A program made the translations under genes and the position numbers. A stretch of 64,000 nucleotides of DNA from Kosakonia sp. H02 (GTDB taxonomy: Bacteria; Pseudomonadota; Gammaproteobacteria; Enterobacterales; Enterobacteriaceae), in NCBI GenBank assembly GCA_030704225.1, contig CP131915.1, positions 310,001 to 374,000 on the forward strand. Direction: 5' to 3'. Below the pieces are notes generated by a model. The model ran no database searches and was not told where the DNA came from. It saw only the letters and a program-made list of their open reading frames with translations. Below, piece after piece: positions 41,559-50,175 of the stretch. Position 1 is the first letter of the stretch; each line of letters begins with the position of its first letter.

Positions 41559-42947
41559 ATGTCTGTTTCCGCCACCACACATGCACTTTCCATCAACCCG
41601 GCGACGGGTGAAACCCTGCGCGCCACGCCCTGGGCCAGCCGTGAAGAGGTTGATGCCGCGCTGGAACTGGCCGCCAACGGCTACCGCCAGTGGCGCACAC
41701 TCAGCGTGGCTGATCGCGCGAAAAAACTGCGCGATCTCGCTGTCGCACTGCGTGCCCACGCTGAAGAGATGGCGCAGATGATGAGCCTGGAGATGGGCAA
41801 ACCGATTTTGCAGGCGCGGGCGGAAGTGAACAAATCCGCCGGTCTGTGCGACTGGTACGCCGAACACGGCCCGGCGATGCTTGGCAGCGAACCGACGCAG
41901 GTTGAGCAGCAGCGCGCGACCATCGAGTACCGCCCGCTGGGGCCGATTCTGGCGGTGATGCCGTGGAACTTCCCGCTCTGGCAAGTGCTGCGCGGTGCGG
42001 TGCCGATCCTACTGGCGGGCAACAGCTATTTGCTGAAACATGCGCCGAACGTGCTGGGCTCAGCCGCGCTGATTGGCGATATTTTTAATCAGGCCGGTTT
42101 CCCGCAGGGCGTGTTTGGCTGGGTAAATGCCACCAACGACGGCGTAAGTCAGGCGATTAACGACCCGCGCATTGCCGCCGTGACCGTGACCGGCAGCGTG
42201 CGCGCCGGTGCGGCGATTGGTGCGCAGGCCGGAGCCGCGCTAAAAAAATGCGTGCTGGAATTAGGCGGCTCCGATCCCTTTATCGTGCTGAACGATGCCG
42301 ATGTGGATCTGGCGGTGAAAGCGGCGGTCGCCGGGCGTTACCAGAACACCGGGCAGGTTTGCGCTGCGGCAAAACGTTTTATCGTTGAAGAGGGTATTGC
42401 CGACGCGTTTACGGAAAAATTCGTCGCCGCCGCTGCCGCGCTGAAGCAGGGCGCGCCGGATGTCGAAGAGAATTATCTCGGCCCGATGGCCCGTTTCGAC
42501 CTGCGCGATGAGTTGCACGCACAGGTGCAGGCGAGCATTAAAGAGGGCGCAACGCTGGCGCTGGGCGGCAAAAAAGTGCCGGGCAACGGCAATTACTACC
42601 CGGCGACGGTGCTGACCCACGTCACGCCAGAGATGACGGCGTTTCGCCAGGAGCTGTTTGGTCCGGTGGCGGCCATCTCGATTGCCCGCGATGCAGAACA
42701 CGCGCTACAGCTTGCCAACGACAGTGATTTCGGCCTCTCTGCCACGGTATTTACGGCCGATGATGCGCAGGCCGCGTGGTTTGCCGAACGTCTGGAGTGT
42801 GGCGGGGTGTTTATCAATGGTTTTAGTGCCAGCGATGCCCGCGTGGCGTTTGGCGGGGTGAAGAAAAGTGGTTTTGGCCGCGAGCTGTCACACTTTGGTC
42901 TGCATGAGTTCTGCAATATTCAGACCGTGTGGAAAGATCGTCTGTAA
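41559..42947 (+). CDS. sad: Succinate-semialdehyde dehydrogenase Sad
   Basis: A 462-residue NAD(P)-dependent aldehyde dehydrogenase, same length as E. coli Sad/YneI. Cofactor region LGPILAVMPWNFPLWQVL, catalytic Glu in VLELGGSDPF, catalytic Cys in NTGQVCAAAKR. It oxidises succinic semialdehyde to succinate, the last step of putrescine and GABA breakdown. Divergent from its regulator gene yneJ. A GC-rich hairpin (GCGCCCC, GGC, GGGGCGC, 42955-42971) follows the stop without a T-run. Confidence 0.95.
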   Translation: MSVSATTHALSINPATGETLRATPWASREEVDAALELAANGYRQWRTLSVADRAKKLRDLAVALRAHAEEMAQMMSLEMGKPILQARAEVNKSAGLCDWYAEHGPAMLGSEPTQVEQQRATIEYRPLGPILAVMPWNFPLWQVLRGAVPILLAGNSYLLKHAPNVLGSAALIGDIFNQAGFPQGVFGWVNATNDGVSQAINDPRIAAVTVTGSVRAGAAIGAQAGAALKKCVLELGGSDPFIVLNDADVDLAVKAAVAGRYQNTGQVCAAAKRFIVEEGIADAFTEKFVAAAAALKQGAPDVEENYLGPMARFDLRDELHAQVQASIKEGATLALGGKKVPGNGNYYPATVLTHVTPEMTAFRQELFGPVAAISIARDAEHALQLANDSDFGLSATVFTADDAQAAWFAERLECGGVFINGFSASDARVAFGGVKKSGFGRELSHFGLHEFCNIQTVWKDRL

Positions 42948-42954
42948 GTAAAAT

Positions 42955-42971
42955 GCGCCCCGGCGGGGCGC
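42955..42971 (+). other. Hairpin after sad
   Basis: GCGCCCC, loop GGC, GGGGCGC; 7-bp stem, 8 bases after the stop, no T-run. Possible factor-aided end of the sad transcript. Confidence 0.5.
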
Positions 42972-43047
42972 GTCACGGCTGGCTGTCATGGATGTGTCAT
43001 GATCCTTTTGTAGACTCACCGCAACTTGGTGGTTACAGAAGAATATC

Positions 43048-44637
43048 ATGAACTTAACACAAATTTTTCGCCGGGCGTTCCGGCGACTCTCCCCACGGCA
43101 GTTTGGGTTGTTAGCCGGGATCTTTTGCATCATTGGCTTGTTCTCCGCACTGCAAATCGCCTCCTCATTTGTCCTCTCTGCGTCATTACGTAGCGCGCAG
43201 CACAACGAACAACTCAACCAGCAGGCACATTTGCAACAGGTGCGGGTGGATGAAGCCCGCATTGCGCTGCTGACCGCCAGCGACCTGCTCAACCGGGCCG
43301 GGGTCTATTTTATGCAAGATAAAGAGACCGGTTCAGAGGGTAGCTGGCACAGCCTGATGGATGAAACACACCAGGCGCTTATGGCGTCGCAAAAAGCCTG
43401 GCAGGCGTGGCTGGCGCTGAACCCGCCGAAAGACGAAGGGCTGATTAACAGTTACCAGATGTTTTATGGTGCGCTGAAAGAGCAGGCTGACGGGCTGGTC
43501 AAAACGCAATCCATCGACGCTTTTTTCGCCGTACCGGCGCAGGCATTTCAGGCCGATTTCAACGACAATTACGCCCGTTTCCAGCAGGCCAGCGAACAGC
43601 GCGCCGAGCACGGGCGCCAGGCATTGCTGTCCAGCCTGACGCGCTTGCAACAGGTATTTATGCTGGTGCCCGCGCTGCTGGTGGTGATTGCGCTTCTGGT
43701 GTGGTTCGGCATGTCACGCTGGGTGATCACTCCGCTGCGTAAATTGATTGCCCATATCAATATTCTCGCCGCGGGCGATCTTGGCACGCCGTTACCGCCG
43801 GTTCAGCGCTTTAACCGGGAAATAGACCAGCTTGGGCTGAGTGTCGGCACTATGCAGCAGGGGCTGCAACAACTGGTGATGCAGGTCAGCGACGCGACAT
43901 CCTCGATGGTCGATACCATTAGTCACCTGGCGCAAGGTAACCAGTCGCTGTATCAACAGTCGGCAAAACAGGCACAGGAACTGACGGATGTGACCGAGCA
44001 TATCGCCACGCTGGAATCCCATGTTGAAGGCAGCACCGGTTTTGCCGAGCTGGCCCGTCAACAGGCCGATGAAGCCCGGGAAGTTGCCGCCGGTGGCGAT
44101 CGGATGATGGATACCGTGAATCAGTCAATGCGTGAAATCGTCGATCGATCGTCGGAGATGCGCAATATTGTCGCACTGATTGATGGCGTCGCCTTCCAGA
44201 CCAATATTCTGGCGCTCAATGCCGCCATTGAAGCCGCGCATGCAGGTAATCACGGGCGAGGCTTTGCGGTGGTCGCCAAAGAGGTGGGACTGCTGGCGCG
44301 CAAGAGCAGCCACTCGACGCAAACCATTCAGCAACTGATTAACCACTCGCTACAGGGAATCAATGAAGGGAGCCACGCCGTGAGCCGCCTCGAAGATAAC
44401 CTGCAACAGGTGACGGGTCTGGTCGGGCATCTTAGCGGCGTGTTAAGTGAGATTTCGGCGGCGACCCTCAGCCAGGGAGAAAGTATCCACAAAATGACCC
44501 GCCGCTTACACTCCCTGAACAGCGTTGCGCGTCGCACCGGTGAGCTGGTCACCACGGCTACCGCCGCGTCTGACCAACTGCATCATGACTCCCAGGCGTT
44601 GATGCAAGCGGTGGCGCGTTTTCGTCTGCCCGCCTGA
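43048..44637 (+). CDS. Methyl-accepting chemotaxis protein
   Basis: A 529-residue chemoreceptor. Helix 1 (about 22-48), a periplasmic helical-bundle ligand domain (about 49-200), helix 2 (about 201-222), HAMP, and a cytoplasmic signalling domain whose tip (about 378-415) reads GVAFQTNILALNAAIEAAHAG, GRGFAVVAKEVGLLA. It has a few changes from the consensus (VA for IA, H for R). The C-terminus FRLPA lacks the CheR/CheB-tethering pentapeptide, so adaptation would rely on other receptors. Not present in the K-12 sad-glsB interval. Ligand unknown. Confidence 0.92.
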   Translation: MNLTQIFRRAFRRLSPRQFGLLAGIFCIIGLFSALQIASSFVLSASLRSAQHNEQLNQQAHLQQVRVDEARIALLTASDLLNRAGVYFMQDKETGSEGSWHSLMDETHQALMASQKAWQAWLALNPPKDEGLINSYQMFYGALKEQADGLVKTQSIDAFFAVPAQAFQADFNDNYARFQQASEQRAEHGRQALLSSLTRLQQVFMLVPALLVVIALLVWFGMSRWVITPLRKLIAHINILAAGDLGTPLPPVQRFNREIDQLGLSVGTMQQGLQQLVMQVSDATSSMVDTISHLAQGNQSLYQQSAKQAQELTDVTEHIATLESHVEGSTGFAELARQQADEAREVAAGGDRMMDTVNQSMREIVDRSSEMRNIVALIDGVAFQTNILALNAAIEAAHAGNHGRGFAVVAKEVGLLARKSSHSTQTIQQLINHSLQGINEGSHAVSRLEDNLQQVTGLVGHLSGVLSEISAATLSQGESIHKMTRRLHSLNSVARRTGELVTTATAASDQLHHDSQALMQAVARFRLPA

Positions 44638-44697
44638 CGCAGCAAAACAGCTCTGATATACTCGCAGGCCGTTTTGGCCTGTGGGCGAGGAGTGAGC

Positions 44698-45624
44698 GTG
44701 GCATCGGTGATGGATAATGGCGTACTGGAGGCGATAGTGGCCCAGGTCCGCCCGCTGCTGGGGCGCGGTAAGGTTGCGGATTATATCCCGGCGCTGGCTG
44801 CAATCAGCGGCAACAAACTTGGTATTGCTGTCAGCACCGTCAACGGAGAGCACTTCCAGGCGGGCGATGCCGGGGAGCGCTTCTCCATTCAGTCGATTTC
44901 AAAAGTGCTCAGTCTGGTGGTGGCAATGAACCACTACGCCGAAGAGGAGATCTGGGCGCGGGTGGGCAAAGATCCCTCCGGGCAGCCGTTTAACTCCTTG
45001 TTGCAACTGGAAATCGAGCAAGGTAAACCGCGCAACCCGTTTATTAACGCCGGGGCGCTGGTGGTCTGCGATATGCTGCAAAGCCGCCTTAGCGCACCGC
45101 GCCAGCGCATGCTGGAGATTGTGCGCAACCTCTCCGCCACGCCGGATATCACCTACGAAACTGCCGTGGCTCGCTCCGAATTCGAACACGCTGCCCGCAA
45201 TACCGCCATTGCCTGGCTGATGAAGTCATTTGGCAATTTCCATAACGATGTCTCCACCGTGTTGCAAAACTACTTTCATTACTGTGCGCTGAAGATGAGC
45301 TGTGCCGAACTGGCGCGCACGTTTCTGTTTCTGGCGCAGGGCGGGCAGGTCGCGCATCTGGCAAGCCCGCTAGTCTCAGCATTGCAGGCGCGGCAGATCA
45401 ACGCGCTGATGGCAACCAGCGGCATGTATCAGAACGCCGGTGAGTTTGCCTGGCGCGTCGGTTTACCGGCAAAATCTGGCGTTGGCGGCGGTATTGTGGC
45501 GATTGTGCCGCACGAGATGGCCATTGCGGTCTGGAGCCCGGAACTGGACGAGGCGGGCAACTCACTGGCCGGTGTTGCGCTGCTGGAAGCACTGACGCAA
45601 CGCCTCGGGAGATCGGTCTATTAA
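44698..45624 (+). CDS. glsB: Glutaminase GlsB
   Basis: A 308-residue glutaminase of the serine-dependent beta-lactamase fold, same length as E. coli GlsB/YneH when started from GTG at 44698 (GAGGAG upstream). The active Ser-x-x-Lys lies in FSIQSISKV, and NPFINAGAL and MATSGMYQNAGEFAW are conserved. It converts glutamine to glutamate and ammonia at neutral pH. The stop overlaps the yneG start as TAATG. Confidence 0.95.
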   Translation: MASVMDNGVLEAIVAQVRPLLGRGKVADYIPALAAISGNKLGIAVSTVNGEHFQAGDAGERFSIQSISKVLSLVVAMNHYAEEEIWARVGKDPSGQPFNSLLQLEIEQGKPRNPFINAGALVVCDMLQSRLSAPRQRMLEIVRNLSATPDITYETAVARSEFEHAARNTAIAWLMKSFGNFHNDVSTVLQNYFHYCALKMSCAELARTFLFLAQGGQVAHLASPLVSALQARQINALMATSGMYQNAGEFAWRVGLPAKSGVGGGIVAIVPHEMAIAVWSPELDEAGNSLAGVALLEALTQRLGRSVY

Positions 45625-45986
45625 TGGCAGATTTTGACCCTCTTTTTGCGCGCCTCGGGCGCTCGACGTTTCGTTCCCGCTTTCGCCTTGGCGTAAAAGA
45701 GCGGCAATACTGCCTGGATAAAGGCGCAGACGTGATTGCTTCGCACGCGGCGGATTTTGTCGCCCGGCGGCTGGCTCCGGCGCAGCCGCAAAACGACGGC
45801 AAGCAAACACCCATGCGCGGGCATCCGGTCTTTATCGCCCAACATGCCACCGCCACCTGCTGTCGTGGCTGCCTGGAGAAGTGGCACGCTATCCCGCACG
45901 GGCAACCTTTAACGGCCTCGCAGCAGCAGTATATCGTTGATGTTATTTACCACTGGCTGGTTATCCAGATGAATTCACCGCGCTGA
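45624..45986 (+). CDS. yneG: DUF4186 protein YneG
   Basis: A 120-residue cytosolic protein of DUF4186. Several conserved Cys/His residues (HPVFIAQHATATCCRGCLEKWHAIP) look like a metal site. It overlaps glsB by one base, as in E. coli, so the two are co-translated. Function unknown. Confidence 0.92.
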   Translation: MADFDPLFARLGRSTFRSRFRLGVKERQYCLDKGADVIASHAADFVARRLAPAQPQNDGKQTPMRGHPVFIAQHATATCCRGCLEKWHAIPHGQPLTASQQQYIVDVIYHWLVIQMNSPR

Positions 45987-46200
45987 ACGCCTGCGCAACA
46001 CCGCGTCCCGGAGTCGTTTAGTGCCCCTGTGGCGCAGGACAATTAATCATTCAGGCGACTCATGGTAAACTCCGCTTTTCGTCACACTGACAATCGTGGT
46101 GAATAGGCTACGCTATATGCTGTATCCCATGAATAGATCGACGGGTTTCTTCGATTATTCCTTGCGGAAAACAGCCCAAGAATGATGAGAACGACACTCT

Positions 46201-47169
46201 ATGAAAATTCCTGCAATTCCCGCGAATGAGGCAAAACGCCTGGCGTCGTTGCATGATTCTGGCCTTCTTGAAGGCGGCGTCACGGAACGTCTGGACAGGT
46301 TAACCCGGCTGGCGAAACGCCTGTTCAATGTTCCCGCAGCGTTAATTACGCTGGTCGATGAAGACACGCTGCATTTCAAATCCAGCGAAGGTTTTCCGAA
46401 AGATGCCCTGCCGCGCAAAATCTCTTTCTGCGGTCATGCCATTTTGTGTGAAGACCCAATGATCATTGAAGATGCAACCCTCGATGACCGTTTTTCGGGC
46501 AACCCGCTGGTGACCGGTGACGCGCATCTGCGTTTTTATGCCGGTCATCCGCTGCGTCTTCCCGATGGCGCGGTGGTTGGTTCTTTCTGTCTGATCGACC
46601 GGGAAGTGCGGGGCTTTGACGCCTCTGAACTCGATAGCCTGAAAGACTTTGCCATGATTGTCGAAGATGAGTTCGAGGTGATGAGTGCAGCTACCACCGA
46701 TGAGTTGACCGGCTTGTTTAACCGCCGTGGTTTCGACAACCTGGCGAAGTTCGCCATTGTGGGCGCACGCCGTCGCGCCGAGCCGTTAACGCTGGCATGG
46801 ATCGATCTCGATAACTTCAAAGAAATCAATGACACCTACGGACATGGTGAAGGCGATGAAGCCCTGAAAGCGATGGCGACGGTGATGACCGCCAGCCTGC
46901 GCGAAGCAGATTTGCGGGTGCGTTACGGCGGGGATGAGTTCGCTATTGTCTTTTCCGACACCGATGAGCAGGGTGCGTGGATTGCCATGCAGCATTTGGT
47001 AGAACAAGTTGAGGCGTGGAATCAGCAATCCGGTAAACCCTGGCAACTGGGCTTTTCCTGGGGCGTGAGCGAATTCGATCATGCGACAAAAGACGATCTG
47101 CGCGCCTGGATGAAAGAGGCGGATCAGAAGATGTACGCCATGAAAACGCAAAACAACCGGGGCCGTTGA
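46201..47169 (+). CDS. GAF-GGDEF diguanylate cyclase
   Basis: A 322-residue cytosolic protein: GAF domain at about residues 20-155 (VPAALITLVDEDTLHFKSSEG, ISFCGHAI), then GGDEF domain with intact GGDEF at 243-247. The inhibitory RxxD is present (READ, nine to six residues before GGDEF). Cyclic-di-GMP synthesis is therefore likely, with product feedback. It sits between yneG and uxaB, where K-12 has dgcF (YneF), but the protein is unrelated in its N-terminus and has no membrane helices. Confidence 0.9.
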   Translation: MKIPAIPANEAKRLASLHDSGLLEGGVTERLDRLTRLAKRLFNVPAALITLVDEDTLHFKSSEGFPKDALPRKISFCGHAILCEDPMIIEDATLDDRFSGNPLVTGDAHLRFYAGHPLRLPDGAVVGSFCLIDREVRGFDASELDSLKDFAMIVEDEFEVMSAATTDELTGLFNRRGFDNLAKFAIVGARRRAEPLTLAWIDLDNFKEINDTYGHGEGDEALKAMATVMTASLREADLRVRYGGDEFAIVFSDTDEQGAWIAMQHLVEQVEAWNQQSGKPWQLGFSWGVSEFDHATKDDLRAWMKEADQKMYAMKTQNNRGR

Positions 47170-47379
47170 ATCATCACAAAATCCTATGGTTTTGGCCGCG
47201 TCCGGGCGGCCTGGATCGCACGAAACTGTGACGGGCACGACAATTTTTCCTACGCTCTTATAATCACCACCAATAAGCCATCCCATTTTGATCAAAACAG
47301 GGTTTCATGGTCGTAAAGTCTGGTAAGTTATCACACCAATCTTCCCAGGTTGTATGACTAATCAAAAAAGGAACCCACT

Positions 47380-48831
47380 GTGAACACATTAAACCGTCGC
47401 AACTTTCCCGGCGCTGAATATCCAGAACGTATCATTCAGTTTGGCGAAGGGAACTTTTTGCGCGCTTTTGTCGACTGGCAAATCGATCTGCTGAATGAAC
47501 ACACCGACCTGAACGCCGGTGTGGTCGTTGTTCGCCCGATCCAGAGTGATTTTCCGCCTTCCTTAAGCACCCAGGATGGCCTTTACACCACCATTATCCG
47601 CGGCCTGAACGAGCAGGGCGAAGCGGTCAGCGATGCGCGTCTTATCCGCTCCGTTAACCGTGAAATCAGCGTTTATGCGCAGTATGACGAGTTCCTGAAA
47701 TTGGCGCATAACCCGGATATCCGTTTCGTTTTCTCTAACACCACCGAAGCGGGCATTAGCTACCACGCGGGCGACAAATTCGACGATGCCCCGGCGGTAA
47801 GCTATCCGGCAAAACTGACCCGACTGCTGTTTGAACGTTTCACTCACTTCTCTGGCGCGGCGGATAAAGGCTGGGTGATCATCCCGTGTGAACTTATCGA
47901 TTACAACGGTGATGCGCTGCGTGAACTGGTGCTGCGTTATGCTCAGGAATGGGCGCTGGGCGCGGAATTTACCCAGTGGCTGGATGCGGCAAACGCTTTC
48001 TGTTCAACGCTGGTGGACCGCATCGTAACCGGTTACCCGCGTGATGAAGTGGCGACACTGGAAGCAGAACTGGGTTACCGCGACACCTTCCTGGACACCG
48101 CTGAACACTTCTATTTGTTTGTGATTCAGGGGCCGAAATCGCTGGCGTCTGAATTGCGTCTTGATAAATTCCCGCTGAACGTGCTGATTGTTGACGATAT
48201 CAAGCCGTACAAAGAGCGTAAGGTGGCGATCCTCAACGGCGCGCATACGGCGCTGGTACCGGTGGCGTTCCAGGCCGGTCTGGATACCGTCGGTGAAGCG
48301 ATGAATGACACGGAAATCTGTGCATTTGTTGAGAAAGCGATTTACGAAGAGATTATTCCGGTGCTGGATCTGCCGCGTGATGAGCTGGAATCGTTCGCCA
48401 GCGCGGTAACCGGGCGTTTTCGCAACCCGTACATCAAACATCAATTGCTCTCTATTGCGCTGAACGGCATGACCAAATTCCGCACCCGCATTCTGCCGCA
48501 ACTGCTGGCAGGGCAGAAAGCCAACGGTAAATTGCCTGCACGCCTGACGTTTGCCCTGGCCGCGTTAATTGCGTTTTATCGCGGTGAGCGTAACGGCGAG
48601 AGCTACCCGGTGCAGGATGATGCGCACTGGATTGAGCGTTATCAGCAGTTGTGGAACCAGCATAACGATCGCCAGCTTAGCACCAGCGAACTGGTGAAGG
48701 CGGTGTTGTCCGTGAGCGATCACTGGGAGCAGGATCTGAGCAAAGTGTCTGGCCTGGTTGAGCAGGTTTCGCTGGATCTGGATGCTATTTTGCTGCGCGG
48801 TATGCGCGAAGCGGTAAAACCGCTCTGCTAA
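47380..48831 (+). CDS. uxaB: Tagaturonate reductase UxaB
   Basis: A 483-residue long-chain polyol dehydrogenase, same length as E. coli UxaB. Cofactor region RIIQFGEGNFLRAFVDW, catalytic Lys region KVAILNGAHTALVP. It reduces D-tagaturonate to D-altronate with NADH in galacturonate use. ExuR controls it in E. coli; a convincing ExuR operator was not found upstream, though TTGTATGACTAA lies at the right place (47351-47362). Confidence 0.95.
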   Translation: MNTLNRRNFPGAEYPERIIQFGEGNFLRAFVDWQIDLLNEHTDLNAGVVVVRPIQSDFPPSLSTQDGLYTTIIRGLNEQGEAVSDARLIRSVNREISVYAQYDEFLKLAHNPDIRFVFSNTTEAGISYHAGDKFDDAPAVSYPAKLTRLLFERFTHFSGAADKGWVIIPCELIDYNGDALRELVLRYAQEWALGAEFTQWLDAANAFCSTLVDRIVTGYPRDEVATLEAELGYRDTFLDTAEHFYLFVIQGPKSLASELRLDKFPLNVLIVDDIKPYKERKVAILNGAHTALVPVAFQAGLDTVGEAMNDTEICAFVEKAIYEEIIPVLDLPRDELESFASAVTGRFRNPYIKHQLLSIALNGMTKFRTRILPQLLAGQKANGKLPARLTFALAALIAFYRGERNGESYPVQDDAHWIERYQQLWNQHNDRQLSTSELVKAVLSVSDHWEQDLSKVSGLVEQVSLDLDAILLRGMREAVKPLC

Positions 48832-48844
48832 TGACATAGCGTTT

Positions 48845-48881
48845 CCGGCCTACAAGCAGGCAGCGATGCCCTGTAGGCCGG
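48845..48881. repeat. REP-like palindrome after uxaB
   Basis: CCGGCCTACA, 17 bases, TGTAGGCCGG: 10-bp perfect arms of REP type, 13 bases after the uxaB stop. Confidence 0.75.
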
Positions 48882-49024
48882 ACAACACGTTAACGCCATC
48901 CAGCAATAAATATACTAGTTACAACATACTATTAAATAGTTGTATAACAGGTTTCAGCAACCTCTGCACCACACCTCGTCAGGCAGGGCGAATCTTCGTC
49001 ACAATTTATTAGCAAACTTGCAAC

Positions 49025-49040
49025 TGTGACTTGGATCACG
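49025..49040 (+). promoter_or_regulatory. CRP-cAMP site upstream of yneE
   Basis: TGTGA-CTTGGA-TCACG, 9 of 10 core bases of the CRP consensus, ending 38 bases before the yneE ATG. So near the start it may repress or use a start site further downstream. Confidence 0.6.
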
Positions 49041-49078
49041 TTTAATAGCCACTGCGTTCTCTTTGCCTGTAACTCAAC

Positions 49079-49993
49079 ATGATTGTCCGACCCCAACAAC
49101 ACTGGCTTGCTCGTCTCTTTGTCTGGCACGGTTCCGTGCTACCGAAAATCACCTCACGGCTCACCATGAATTTTCTGCTTTCTGTCGCCGTGATTTGGAT
49201 GCTGCCCTGGTATACCTCGCTTGGTATCAAACTGACGGTTGCGCCATTCAGCATTCTCGGCGTTGCTATTGCTATCTTCCTTGGTTTTCGTAACAACGCC
49301 TGTTTCGCCCGCTACTCTGAAGCGCGGTTGTTATGGGGACAATTAATGATTGCCTCGCGTTCGTTACTGCGGGAAGTAAAAACGACGCTGCCGGATGATG
49401 GCGATCTGCCCCATTTTATTCGCCTGCAAATCGCCTTTGCCCACGCATTGCGCATGACGCTCAGGCGCAAGCCGCAGGGTGAAATTTTATCGAAATACTT
49501 AACCACGCCAGAGCGGCAGCTGGTGCTGAACGCGCATTCGCCTGCGAACCGCATTTTATTATTGATGGCCGGGTGGTTGGGGGAACGGCGCGCGCAGGGC
49601 GCGTTATCAGACATCATGTTTCACAGCATTACCCAGCGCCTGCATGATATGTCCGCAGTACTTGCCGGTTGTGAACGTATCTTTAACACGCCGTTGCCGT
49701 TTGCCTATTCGCTGATCCTGCACCGCACGGTTTATCTGTTCTGCATTATGTTGCCGTTTGCATTAGTGGTGGATTTGCACTTTATGACGCCGTTTATCTC
49801 CGTGCTTATTTCCTACACCTTTATCTCGCTGGATACGCTGGCGGAAGAGCTGGAAGATCCCTTCGGCGAAGAGGATAACGACCTGCCGCTGGATGCAATG
49901 TGTAACGCTATCGAAATCGATTTATTGCAGATGGTGGACGCGGAAGAACTTCCGCACAAAATGACACCGGACAAAAACTATCAATTAACCTAA
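49079..49993 (+). CDS. yneE: Bestrophin-type channel protein YneE
   Basis: A 304-residue inner-membrane protein, full-length match to E. coli YneE (304). Conserved segments are MIVRPQQHWLARLFVWHGSV at the start, GFRNNACFARYSEARLLWGQL and the pore/acidic region LEDPFGEEDNDLPLDAMCNAIEIDL. Bacterial bestrophins form pentameric channels. The K-12 neighbours tam and lsr are absent beyond it. Confidence 0.94.
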   Translation: MIVRPQQHWLARLFVWHGSVLPKITSRLTMNFLLSVAVIWMLPWYTSLGIKLTVAPFSILGVAIAIFLGFRNNACFARYSEARLLWGQLMIASRSLLREVKTTLPDDGDLPHFIRLQIAFAHALRMTLRRKPQGEILSKYLTTPERQLVLNAHSPANRILLLMAGWLGERRAQGALSDIMFHSITQRLHDMSAVLAGCERIFNTPLPFAYSLILHRTVYLFCIMLPFALVVDLHFMTPFISVLISYTFISLDTLAEELEDPFGEEDNDLPLDAMCNAIEIDLLQMVDAEELPHKMTPDKNYQLT

Positions 49994-50065
49994 ACTTCAC
50001 ATAAGCGTAAAGCCGTAAGACTTTTCACTCTACTGGCGAAACGTACTCTACAGGGGGGACATTCG

Positions 50066-50170
50066 ATGGAAAAGTCCGATAAAACCTTATCCTTAGCGCT
50101 GACGCTGGTCGTCGGCTTATCACTTCTCGCTACGGCGTGGGATCTCTCTTTCGTCAGCAGCTTGCCGTGA
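50066..50170 (+). CDS. Probable 34-residue membrane protein
   Basis: ATG with AGGGGGG about 7 bases upstream. The protein is MEKSDKTLSLALTLVVGL, SLLATAWDLSFVSSLP: short charged start, one 18-residue hydrophobic helix, aromatic end. Good ribosome site and codon content make it likely real. It follows yneE by 72 bases and converges on the MocR gene. I do not recognise a named family. Confidence 0.65.
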   Translation: MEKSDKTLSLALTLVVGLSLLATAWDLSFVSSLP

Positions 50171-50175
50171 TCCCG

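Noticed and set aside
46117..46185. 22-codon ORF before the GAF-GGDEF gene
   Set aside because: No ribosome site and no membrane or other feature; probably chance.
47194..47211. Terminator after the GAF-GGDEF gene
   Set aside because: GGCCGC ... GCGGCC forms a hairpin but has no T-run; left as an unassigned inverted repeat.
47351..47362. ExuR operator upstream of uxaB
   Set aside because: TTGTATGACTAA resembles a GntR-family site in outline but does not form the expected symmetric TGGT...ACCA pattern.
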